A DNA stretch of 64,000 nt, taken from positions 62,001 to 126,000 of the forward strand of contig NZ_RZOY02000011.1 of assembly GCF_004022705.2 (NCBI RefSeq), read 5' to 3'. Each line of letters begins with the position of its first letter. The stretch's first letter is position 1. The notes beneath the pieces are model-generated. The model did no database searches. It was not told the DNA's origin and saw only the letters and a list, made by a program, of their open reading frames with translations. The stretch is from Mesorhizobium sp. M2D.F.Ca.ET.226.01.1.1. GTDB taxonomy: Bacteria > Pseudomonadota > Alphaproteobacteria > Rhizobiales > Rhizobiaceae. A program made the position numbers and the translations under genes. Positions 43,089 to 50,316 of the stretch are shown in pieces.

Positions 43089-43526
43089 ATGGCGATGAAG
43101 CGAACCAAGACACCGTGGATGAAGGCCGAGGATTTCGGTCGCTCGCTACCGCTTGGGCTGGGCGTCAACCTGCTGGTCACCGACATGGCGGAGATGGAGG
43201 CCTTCTGCCGCGACGTGCTCGGCGCCCGGATCATCTATGCGGACGAGGATTTCGCGGCGATCGAGCTTTTGGGCTCGGTTTTCATGCTGCATGCCGATCA
43301 TTCCTATCTCGACAACCCGATGACCGGCGTCACCGCAGACGCCGAAACGCGCGGGGCCGGGATCGAACTTCGCCTTTACGGCGCCGATCCGGATATGGTC
43401 GAGAAAAAGGCGGCGGCGCTCGGCCACATCGTGCTGGCCGGCTCGATCGACAAGCTGCATGGCTTACGCGAATGCTACATCGTCGGCCCGGACGGCTATG
43501 TGTTCGTGCCGAGCTCGCGAATATAA
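43089..43526 (+). CDS. VOC family protein (glyoxalase/bleomycin-resistance fold)
   Basis: 145 residues. LGLGVNLLVTDMAEMEAFCRDVLGARIIYADEDFAAIEL in parts and GIELRLYGADPDMVEKKAAALGH, CYIVGPDGYVFVPS: the two beta-alpha-beta-beta-beta modules of the VOC superfamily. Metal-dependent dioxygenase, glyoxalase or antibiotic-binding roles exist; not assigned here. It is divergent from the MBL hydrolase gene. Confidence 0.85.
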   Translation: MAMKRTKTPWMKAEDFGRSLPLGLGVNLLVTDMAEMEAFCRDVLGARIIYADEDFAAIELLGSVFMLHADHSYLDNPMTGVTADAETRGAGIELRLYGADPDMVEKKAAALGHIVLAGSIDKLHGLRECYIVGPDGYVFVPSSRI

Positions 43527-43722
43527 TAGTTATATTTCAATCGCTTAAACGGTTGCTACCGACGACTCTCCGGCGCCGGTCCCCGGCTGCGATAAATTTG
43601 CAACAGCAGCTCCGAAAACCCTATTTTAACCATATCAGGTTGAAATTCTGCCACCTTCGCCATCTTGGTGGAGCGGAGATTACGCGGATGGGCTCCCCCG
43701 GCCGGATCCGACGGAGGTTTGG

Positions 43723-44298
43723 ATGAAATTTTCAATGACCCGCCCCTTTTCGAGGCCCAGCCTCTTTTCAAAGAGCGGTCTTGCGGCCGTATCGCTGGCC
43801 GCGCTGGTTGCGAGCGGCTGCACGACCTCGCGCTTCTCGTCGATGGATGACCAGCAGCCGGCGCCGCTGACGCCGGCTCCGTCCGGCACGGTGACGCAGA
43901 ACCAGTTGCCGCCGCCGGCAGCTCCCGGCACCGCCGATGCGTCGCAATTCCCGACCGCGCCGAAGAACACTCAGGTCGCCTCGCTGCCGGCGGATGGCGC
44001 GCCGCCCGCCGGCGCAACGGATCTCACCGCGGCTAGCGTCGCCGGAGTGTGGAACGCCAATGTCTCCGGGCAGAGCTGCAAGGTGGCGACGCCGCAGACC
44101 AAGTTCGGCGCCGGCTACCGCGCCGGTCCGCTGCACTGCCCGGCGCCCATCGACGGCATCAAGTCCTGGAATGTCGCCGGCAAGCAGCTGACGCTTTACG
44201 ACGAAAACGGCGGCACGCTGGCCAGGCTGTATTCCTCGGGCGGCGAAAAGTTCGACGGCCAGACTTCCAATGGGCAGCCGATCTCGCTTACAAGGTAG
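43723..44298 (+). CDS. Omp19-like lipoprotein with AprI/Inh protease-inhibitor domain
   Basis: 191 residues. Signal peptide with lipobox VASGC (Cys33 region). A Pro/Ala-rich linker (45-100) precedes an AprI/Inh-type beta domain: ASVAGVWNANVSGQSCKV, CPAPIDGIKSWNVAGKQLTLYDENGGTLARLYSSG, with the two Cys that form the inhibitor disulfide. Brucella Omp19 is a surface lipoprotein that inhibits proteases (established knowledge). GGAGG lies 5 nt before the ATG. Confidence 0.9.
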   Translation: MKFSMTRPFSRPSLFSKSGLAAVSLAALVASGCTTSRFSSMDDQQPAPLTPAPSGTVTQNQLPPPAAPGTADASQFPTAPKNTQVASLPADGAPPAGATDLTAASVAGVWNANVSGQSCKVATPQTKFGAGYRAGPLHCPAPIDGIKSWNVAGKQLTLYDENGGTLARLYSSGGEKFDGQTSNGQPISLTR

Positions 44299-44303
44299 GG
44301 CGA

Positions 44304-44513
44304 GAGTGTGCTGATATTCAGGTGAGGCCGGCCTGCAAATGGCGGCTTCCTGCGCTTCCGGCCTTCGCCGGCCGAAGCACTTATGACTGGCGCGGAAGTC
44401 AAATTAAGGCTATGGCCGGCGTAGGCCGGTGCTCACGTACGAAAAGTACGCTCCGCTCCGGTTCTCGGAAACCACCATTTTCGAGTCGGCCTGACCTGAA
44501 TCTCAACACACTC
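44304..44513. repeat. Palindromic repeat, family H, with ~42-bp inverted ends
   Basis: The left end (44304-44345, starting GAGTGTGCTGATATTCAGGT) is the imperfect complement of the right end (44470-44513, ending ACCTGAATCTCAACACACTC). Inner hairpins include GGCCTTCGCCGGCC and GTACGAAAAGTAC. It fills the gap between the Omp19-like gene and zapE. Confidence 0.85.
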
Positions 44514-44529
44514 TGGCCATTCCTCGAGC

Positions 44530-45753
44530 GTGCCGCTCAAAAAGCAAATGACCGGACCCATGCATCTGCGTGACGGCATCCAGACCCATGCGACCGTCAG
44601 GCAGCGCTACGACCATCTGGTTGAAAGCGGTGCGGTCGCGCGCGATCCGGCACAAGAGCAGATCGTTGCCGCGCTCGACCGGTTGATCGACGAGATCTCG
44701 TCCAAAAGGCTGGCGCAGAAATCGAGCGCGCTGGGCTGGCTGTTCGCGGCCAAACGGCAGCCGCGCGAGCCGGTCAGGGGCCTCTACATCCATGGCGGCG
44801 TCGGTCGCGGCAAGACCATGCTGATGGACATGTTTTTCGAGCTGTTGCCGGTGCGGCGCAAGCGCCGCGTGCATTTCAACGACTTCATGGCCGACGTGCA
44901 GGATCGTATCCAGAAGCATCGGGCTGCGCGCAAGAACGGCGATGTCAAGGAGGACGATCCGATCCCGCCGGTGGCACGCGCGCTCGCCGCGGAGGCCTGG
45001 GTGCTGTGCTTCGACGAATTCTCGGTCACCGACATCGCCGACGCGATGATCCTGTCGCGGCTGTTCTCGGCGCTGTTCGCCGAGGGCGTGGTGCTGGTCG
45101 CCACCTCCAATGTCGCGCCGGAGAACCTCTATCGCGACGGGCTAAACCGCCAGCTCTTCCTGCCGTTCATCTCGCTACTCGAGCGCAATGCCCGAGTGAT
45201 GACGCTCGATGCCGAGAAGGACTACCGGCAGGAAAAGCTCAACCGCCAGCCCGTCTATGTCACGCCGGACGATGCGGCGGCCGACCGCGCGCTGGACGAG
45301 GCCTGGAAGGCGATGACCCATGGCCAGCCGGCCGGTGAGGTCATTTTGACGCTCAAGGGCCGTCATCTGGTCGTGCCGCGCGCCGTCGGCGACGCGGCGC
45401 GCTTTTCCTTTGCGGATCTGTGCGAAAAGGCGCTCGGCGCGCGCGACTATCTGGCGATCGCCGACCGTTTCTCGACCGTGTTCATCGACCATGTGCCGGT
45501 GCTTGGCGAAGGCAAGCGCAACGAGGCCAAGCGTTTTATCCTGCTGATCGACACGCTCTACGACCATCGCATGCGGCTGGTGATGAGCGCCGCGGCGCCT
45601 CCGCAAGGGCTCTACACCGCCAGGCGCGGCAACGAAGTGTTCGAATTCGAGCGCACCGCCTCCCGCCTGGTCGAGATGCAGAGCCGCGACTGGCTGGACG
45701 GCTGGGCTGAACGGCGCGACGAGGCGCCTGCCGCCGAAGCAAGGCAGGCATAG
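44530..45753 (+). CDS. zapE: Cell division protein ZapE (AFG1-like ATPase)
   Basis: 407 residues from GTG at 44530, or 401 from ATG at 44548 (MTGPMHLRDG); no strong ribosome site decides. Walker A YIHGGVGRGKTMLMD, HFNDFMADVQDRI, Walker B LCFDEFSVTDIADAMIL, sensor LVATSNVAPENLY, and FIDHVPVL. AFG1-like AAA-type ATPases; ZapE acts at the Z-ring under stress in E. coli. It often precedes mdh in rhizobia, as here. Confidence 0.93.
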   Translation: MPLKKQMTGPMHLRDGIQTHATVRQRYDHLVESGAVARDPAQEQIVAALDRLIDEISSKRLAQKSSALGWLFAAKRQPREPVRGLYIHGGVGRGKTMLMDMFFELLPVRRKRRVHFNDFMADVQDRIQKHRAARKNGDVKEDDPIPPVARALAAEAWVLCFDEFSVTDIADAMILSRLFSALFAEGVVLVATSNVAPENLYRDGLNRQLFLPFISLLERNARVMTLDAEKDYRQEKLNRQPVYVTPDDAAADRALDEAWKAMTHGQPAGEVILTLKGRHLVVPRAVGDAARFSFADLCEKALGARDYLAIADRFSTVFIDHVPVLGEGKRNEAKRFILLIDTLYDHRMRLVMSAAAPPQGLYTARRGNEVFEFERTASRLVEMQSRDWLDGWAERRDEAPAAEARQA

Positions 45754-45881
45754 GCCAACGCCATCCGCCTCGCCGCTTTTCAGAGTATCCCGTCGCCAGG
45801 TCACAAGGGCGTCATCGCCGGGATGAAGCCTTCGGATTTCGACGTTTATCGTGTAAATTCTCCTCAGTCGGCTCACAAACT

Positions 45882-45911
45882 TTGACGTTTACGTAACTCC
45901 CGAAGCATCTA
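45882..45911 (+). promoter_or_regulatory. Candidate promoter/operator upstream of mdh
   Basis: TTGACG (45882) with an 18-nt spacer to CATCTA (45906) resembles a housekeeping promoter. The -35 overlaps the near-palindrome TTGACGTTTACGTAA. A similar half-site CGACGTTTATCGTGTAA lies at 45839, about 44 bp upstream (four helical turns). ACGTTTACGT dyads are the kind bound by MerR-type LiuR-like regulators; that link is inference. The 308-nt gap holds nothing else that I recognise. Confidence 0.4.
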
Positions 45912-46061
45912 ACCGATTGAAAACACTGGGCTCAAAATAATCGTTTGAATTTTGCTTCGGCCGGAGTTATTCGGTGCGGCTAATTCTTGCGGTTCTTCGC
46001 ATCCTTTCGGCCTCCCCGGCCACGTCACCGTCTCGTCATAGACAAGGGAAAACATCCTCAC

Positions 46062-47030
46062 ATGGCACGCAATAAGATAGCGCTCATCGGCTCGGGCATG
46101 ATCGGCGGTACGCTCGCCCATATGATCGGCCTCAAGGATCTCGGCGACGTGGTGCTGTTCGACATCGCCGAGGGCATTCCGCAGGGCAAGGGCCTCGATA
46201 TCGCGCAGTCTTCCCCTGTCGACGGCTTCGATTCCCGACTGACCGGCGTCAACGACTATGCCGGCATCGAGGGCGCGGATGTTTGCATCGTCACGGCCGG
46301 CGTGCCGCGCAAGCCGGGCATGAGCCGCGACGATCTTCTCGGCATCAATCTCAAGGTCATGGAGCAGGTCGGCGCGGGCCTCAAGAAGTACGCGCCAAAG
46401 GCTTTCGTCATCTGCATCACCAACCCGCTCGACGCGATGGTGTGGGCGCTGCAGAAATTCTCGGGACTGCCGACCAGCCATGTCGTCGGCATGGCCGGCG
46501 TGCTCGACAGCGCCCGCTTCCGCTACTTCCTGGCCGAAGAGTTCAAGGTTTCGGTCGAGGACGTCACCGCCTTCGTGCTCGGCGGCCATGGCGACTCGAT
46601 GGTGCCGATGATCCGCTATTCGACCGTCTCGGGCATCCCGCTGCCCGACCTCGTCAAGATGGGCTGGACCTCGAAGGAGAAGCTCGATCAGATCGTGCGG
46701 CGCACGCGTGACGGCGGCGCCGAGATCGTCGGCCTGTTGAAGACCGGCTCGGCCTATTACGCGCCGGCGGCCTCGGCGATTGCCATGGCCGAATCCTACC
46801 TCAAGGACAAGAAGCGCGTGCTGCCCTGCGCCGCGCACCTGTCAGGACAGTATGGTGTCAAGGGCACCTATGTCGGCGTTCCGGTGGTGATCGGCGCCGG
46901 CGGCGTCGAGCGCGTCATCGAGATCGACCTCTCCAAGGCCGAGCAGAAGATGTTCGACAATTCGGTGGCGGCGGTGCAGGGCCTGACCGAGGCCTGCACC
47001 AAGATCGCCCCGCATCTCGCCGGCAAGTAA
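46062..47030 (+). CDS. mdh: Malate dehydrogenase
   Basis: 322 residues from MARNKIALIGSGMIGG at 46062. The NAD-binding GSGMIGG is at residues 10-16; GLDIAQSSPVDGFD, VCIVTAGVPRKPGMSRDDLL, and the catalytic His in LGGHGDSMVPM. It is the LDH-like MDH of alphaproteobacteria, oxidising malate to oxaloacetate in the TCA cycle. It opens the mdh-suc-lpd cluster; sucC follows after 24 nt. The upstream long frame is not used. Confidence 0.97.
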   Translation: MARNKIALIGSGMIGGTLAHMIGLKDLGDVVLFDIAEGIPQGKGLDIAQSSPVDGFDSRLTGVNDYAGIEGADVCIVTAGVPRKPGMSRDDLLGINLKVMEQVGAGLKKYAPKAFVICITNPLDAMVWALQKFSGLPTSHVVGMAGVLDSARFRYFLAEEFKVSVEDVTAFVLGGHGDSMVPMIRYSTVSGIPLPDLVKMGWTSKEKLDQIVRRTRDGGAEIVGLLKTGSAYYAPAASAIAMAESYLKDKKRVLPCAAHLSGQYGVKGTYVGVPVVIGAGGVERVIEIDLSKAEQKMFDNSVAAVQGLTEACTKIAPHLAGK

Positions 47031-47054
47031 CCGTCCTCTTCGGAGATCAAGCGC

Positions 47055-48248
47055 ATGAACATTCATGAGTATCAGGCCAAAGCGCTGCTGAAGACGTTCG
47101 GCGCGCCGGTGGCAAGCGGCGTTCCGGTGTTCAAGGCAAGCGAGGCGGAAGCCGCCGCAAAGGCGCTGCCCGGCCCGCTCTATGTCGTGAAGAGCCAGAT
47201 CCATGCCGGCGGCCGCGGCAAGGGCAAGTTCAAGGAGCTCGGCGCCGACGCCAAGGGCGGCGTGCGGCTGGCGAAGTCGGCGGCCGAGGTCGTCACCAAC
47301 GCCAACGAGATGCTCGGCCACACGCTGGTCACCAAGCAGACCGGCCCGGCCGGCAAGCAGGTCAACCGCCTTTATATCGAGGACGGTGCCGACATCGAGC
47401 GCGAGCTCTATCTATCGATCCTGGTCGACCGTTCGGTCGGGCGCATCGCCTTCGTCGTCTCGACCGAGGGCGGCATGGACATCGAAACGGTCGCGCATGA
47501 CACGCCGGAAAAGATCGTCACCGTCGCCATCGACCCGGAAAAAGGCGTGACGGCCGATGACGTGAAGACGCTGAACGGCGCGCTGAAGCTCGACGGCGAC
47601 GCGGCCAAGGACGGCGGCACGCTGTTCCCGACGCTCTACAAGGCCTTTGTCGAGAAGGACATGAGCCTGCTCGAGGTCAATCCGCTGATCGTCATGAGGG
47701 ATGGGCATCTGCGCGTGCTCGACGCCAAAGTGTCGTTCGACAACAACGCACTCTTCCGCCACCCGGACGTGATGGAACTGCGCGACACCACCGAAGAGGA
47801 CGAGAAGGAGATCGAGGCGTCGAAATACGACCTCGCCTATGTCGCGCTCGACGGCAATATCGGCTGCATGGTCAACGGCGCTGGCCTCGCCATGGCGACG
47901 ATGGACATCATCAAGCTCTATGGTGCTGAGCCGGCTAACTTCCTCGATGTCGGCGGCGGCGCCTCGAAGGAAAAGGTCACGGCGGCGTTCAAGATCATCA
48001 CCAAGGATCCGGCGGTCGAAGGCATTCTGATCAACATTTTCGGCGGCATCATGAAGTGCGATGTCATCGCCGAGGGCGTGATCGCGGCTGTCAAGGAAGT
48101 GGGCCTGAAGGTGCCGCTGGTCGTGCGCCTCGAGGGCACCAACGCCGAGCTCGGCAAGAAGATCATCAACGACAGCGGCCTCAACGTCGTCTCGGCCGAC
48201 GATCTCGATGACGCGGCCAAGAAGATCGTCAAGGCGGTGAAGGGTTGA
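47055..48248 (+). CDS. sucC: Succinyl-CoA synthetase (ADP-forming) subunit beta
   Basis: 397 residues. MNIHEYQAKALLKTFG, an ATP-grasp fold with KSQIHAGGRGKGKFKELG, and GCMVNGAGLAMATMDIIKLYG and ILINIFGGIMKCDVIAEG near the C-terminus. It forms the alpha2beta2 enzyme with SucD, converting succinyl-CoA to succinate with ATP/GTP formation. Normal length. sucD is not adjacent: about 1 kb with three small genes lies between, which is unusual. Confidence 0.97.
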   Translation: MNIHEYQAKALLKTFGAPVASGVPVFKASEAEAAAKALPGPLYVVKSQIHAGGRGKGKFKELGADAKGGVRLAKSAAEVVTNANEMLGHTLVTKQTGPAGKQVNRLYIEDGADIERELYLSILVDRSVGRIAFVVSTEGGMDIETVAHDTPEKIVTVAIDPEKGVTADDVKTLNGALKLDGDAAKDGGTLFPTLYKAFVEKDMSLLEVNPLIVMRDGHLRVLDAKVSFDNNALFRHPDVMELRDTTEEDEKEIEASKYDLAYVALDGNIGCMVNGAGLAMATMDIIKLYGAEPANFLDVGGGASKEKVTAAFKIITKDPAVEGILINIFGGIMKCDVIAEGVIAAVKEVGLKVPLVVRLEGTNAELGKKIINDSGLNVVSADDLDDAAKKIVKAVKG

Positions 48249-48255
48249 GGAGTCG

Positions 48256-48375
48256 ATGATTTCGTCCCGGCTTCTGTGTGCGATTGTGTTTGGCGGCATA
48301 GCCATGCAGGCGCATGCGGGAGAGGTTTCGGATGCCGTCGTGCTCTATCAGCAAATCCCCTGCAACTGTGAATGA
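48256..48375 (+). CDS. Small secreted peptide, hypothetical
   Basis: 39 residues from ATG at 48256, 7 nt after the sucC stop, with GAGGAG 4 nt upstream. MISSRLLCAIVFGGIAMQAHA looks like a signal peptide with an AHA cleavage site; the mature part is only about 18 residues (GEVSDAVVLYQQIPCNCE) and ends in a CNC pair. The good ribosome site and position support it, but it has no recognised family. Confidence 0.5.
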   Translation: MISSRLLCAIVFGGIAMQAHAGEVSDAVVLYQQIPCNCE

Positions 48376-48387
48376 GGAAGCAAGTCG

Positions 48388-48759
48388 ATGCCTCCGCGCA
48401 AGATAAACCTGGTCGAGGCGGCGGATCAGAAGATCGCCAAGGTCTTCGATCCGCATATTGCCGGCGACGTCAACGATGCCCAGGCCAAGGTCGCCAAGTT
48501 CGGCGAAATCTTCGATTGGCACGCGCATGACAATGAGGACGAAGCGTTCCTCGTGCTGCGCGGCAGGATCGCCATCGATTTCCGCGACGGGCCGGTCGAG
48601 CTCGCCGAGGGCGACTTCATCGTCGTGCCGCGCGGGGTCGAGCACCGGCCGCGTTCGCTGACCAAGGAGCCGGTGGTGCTGATGTTCGAGCCGGCGACGA
48701 CCTTGAACACCGGCAACGCCAAGAGCGATCTGACCGTCACCGACCTCAAGCGGCTCTGA
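48388..48759 (+). CDS. Cupin domain-containing protein
   Basis: 123 residues. Cupin motif 1 is FDWHAHDNEDEAFLVLRG (HxHxxxxE region: WHAHDNEDE) and motif 2 is AEGDFIVVPRGVEHRPRS. It is a single small beta-barrel, probably metal-binding. Similar cupins sit between sucC and sucD in some Mesorhizobium-like genomes (recollection, not checked). Substrate unknown. Confidence 0.88.
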   Translation: MPPRKINLVEAADQKIAKVFDPHIAGDVNDAQAKVAKFGEIFDWHAHDNEDEAFLVLRGRIAIDFRDGPVELAEGDFIVVPRGVEHRPRSLTKEPVVLMFEPATTLNTGNAKSDLTVTDLKRL

Positions 48760-48762
48760 GCC

Positions 48763-49254
48763 ATGAACGCCTTCTCCTCTCTTTCGGACGGTCACCAACG
48801 CCTGCAGGCGCTGGTCGGCGCGTGGCGTGGCGAGGAAGAGGTCGCGGCGACGCAATGGACCGATGCCGGCACGGCTACCTCGGAAGTGCTGGCGGAGGCC
48901 CAGTTCGGCGGCCTGTTCGTGGTGCAGCGCTATCGCCAGCGCCGCGACGGCACAATCTCGTTCGGCGCGCATAATGTGTTCGGCTTCGACCAGCAGAACG
49001 GCCTCGTCAGCATGCATCAGTTCGACTCGATGGGGTTCGTGCCGATATCGCCGGCCACGGGCATGTGGAACGGCAGCGAGCTTACGCTCGAACGATCGTC
49101 GCCGCGCGGCGCCGCCCGCGTTTCGTATGGTTTTGAAGGCGCCGATACCTACCGCATGAAACTTGAGTTCAGACCAGCGGGCAGCGATGCCTGGCAAGAC
49201 ATGGTGAGCGGCCTCTACCGGCGCGTCTCGCCTTCCACGATCAACGGTTTTTAG
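48763..49254 (+). CDS. DUF1579 family protein
   Basis: 163 residues. HQRLQALVGAWRGEEEVAAT, GTATSEVLAEAQFGGLFVVQRYRQ and FGFDQQNGLVSMHQFDSMG are typical of DUF1579, a lipocalin-like beta-barrel of unknown function. It begins 3 nt after the cupin stop and is 12 nt before sucD, so it is part of the suc transcription unit. Confidence 0.82.
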   Translation: MNAFSSLSDGHQRLQALVGAWRGEEEVAATQWTDAGTATSEVLAEAQFGGLFVVQRYRQRRDGTISFGAHNVFGFDQQNGLVSMHQFDSMGFVPISPATGMWNGSELTLERSSPRGAARVSYGFEGADTYRMKLEFRPAGSDAWQDMVSGLYRRVSPSTINGF

Positions 49255-49266
49255 AAAAGGGCCGCG

Positions 49267-50169
49267 ATGTCCATTCTCATCGACAAGAATACCAAGGTGC
49301 TGGTGCAGGGTCTGACCGGCAAGACCGGCACGTTCCACACCGAACAGGCGCTGGCCTATCACGGCACCAAGATGGTGGGCGGCATCCATCCGAAGAAGGG
49401 CGGCGAGACCTGGACGGGCTCGAAGGGCGAGAGCCTGCCGATCTTCGCCACGGTCGCCGAAGGCAAGGCGAAGACTGGCGCCAACGCTTCGGTCATCTAT
49501 GTGCCGCCGGCGGGCGCAGGCGAAGCCATCATCGAGGCGATCGAGGCCGAGATCCCGCTGATCGTCTGCATCACCGAAGGCATCCCGGTGATGGACATGG
49601 TCAAGGTCAAGGCGCGGCTCGACCGCTCCACCTCGCGGCTGATCGGACCGAACTGCCCTGGCGTGCTGACGCCCGACGAATGCAAGATCGGCATCATGCC
49701 CGGCAACATCTTCCGCAAGGGCTCGGTCGGCGTTGTTTCCCGCTCGGGAACGCTTACCTATGAGGCAGTCTTCCAGACCACCAATGTCGGCCTCGGCCAG
49801 ACCACGGCGGTGGGCATCGGCGGCGACCCGGTCAAGGGCACCGAATTCATCGATGTGCTGGAGATGTTCCTCGCCGACGACGAGACCAAGTCGATCATCA
49901 TGATCGGCGAGATCGGCGGCTCGGCCGAGGAAGACGCCGCGCAGTTCCTCAAGGACGAAGCCAAGCGCGGCCGCAAGAAACCGATGGCGGGCTTTATCGC
50001 CGGGCGCACCGCGCCGGCCGGCCGCACGATGGGCCATGCGGGTGCGGTGATCTCCGGCGGCAAGGGCGGCGCGGAAGACAAGATCGCGGCGATGGAATCG
50101 GCCGGCATCAAGGTTTCGCCCTCGCCGGCGCGGCTCGGCACGACGCTGGTCGAGGCGATCAAGGGTTAA
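49267..50169 (+). CDS. sucD: Succinyl-CoA synthetase subunit alpha
   Basis: 300 residues. CoA-binding Rossmann domain opening VLVQGLTGKTGTFHTEQAL, ligand block GIMPGNIFRKGSVGVVSRSGTLTYE, and the phospho-His257 in GRTMGHAGAVISGG. It pairs with SucC. Followed by the 111-bp GGGAGTA-type inverted repeat that separates it from sucA. Confidence 0.97.
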   Translation: MSILIDKNTKVLVQGLTGKTGTFHTEQALAYHGTKMVGGIHPKKGGETWTGSKGESLPIFATVAEGKAKTGANASVIYVPPAGAGEAIIEAIEAEIPLIVCITEGIPVMDMVKVKARLDRSTSRLIGPNCPGVLTPDECKIGIMPGNIFRKGSVGVVSRSGTLTYEAVFQTTNVGLGQTTAVGIGGDPVKGTEFIDVLEMFLADDETKSIIMIGEIGGSAEEDAAQFLKDEAKRGRKKPMAGFIAGRTAPAGRTMGHAGAVISGGKGGAEDKIAAMESAGIKVSPSPARLGTTLVEAIKG

Positions 50170-50170
50170 G

Positions 50171-50281
50171 GCAGTAAGGGAGTAGGGCAGTAGGGGAGTA
50201 AGGGAATAGGAAGAACGGGACGCGCGGCGACAATTGCCAGTTTCCCTACTGCCTTACTCCCCTACTGCCCTACTCCCCTCC
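50171..50281. repeat. Inverted repeat of GGGAGTA-type units, family F (copy 2), between sucD and sucA
   Basis: Positions 50178-50203 are the exact complement of 50252-50277 (26 bp), with a 48-nt loop. Each arm is a string of ~8-nt units: GGGAGTA, GGGCAGTA, GGGGAGTA, AGGGAATA. It would form a very stable hairpin in the suc transcript, 38 nt before the sucA ATG. Confidence 0.92.
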
Positions 50282-50316
50282 AACTAAGGAGACGGAGCCA
50301 GGCTCCGCAGACGAAA

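Noticed and set aside
48229..50037. 602-codon minus-strand frame across the sucC-sucD interval
   Set aside because: It opposes four well-supported plus-strand genes and has no recognisable domain.
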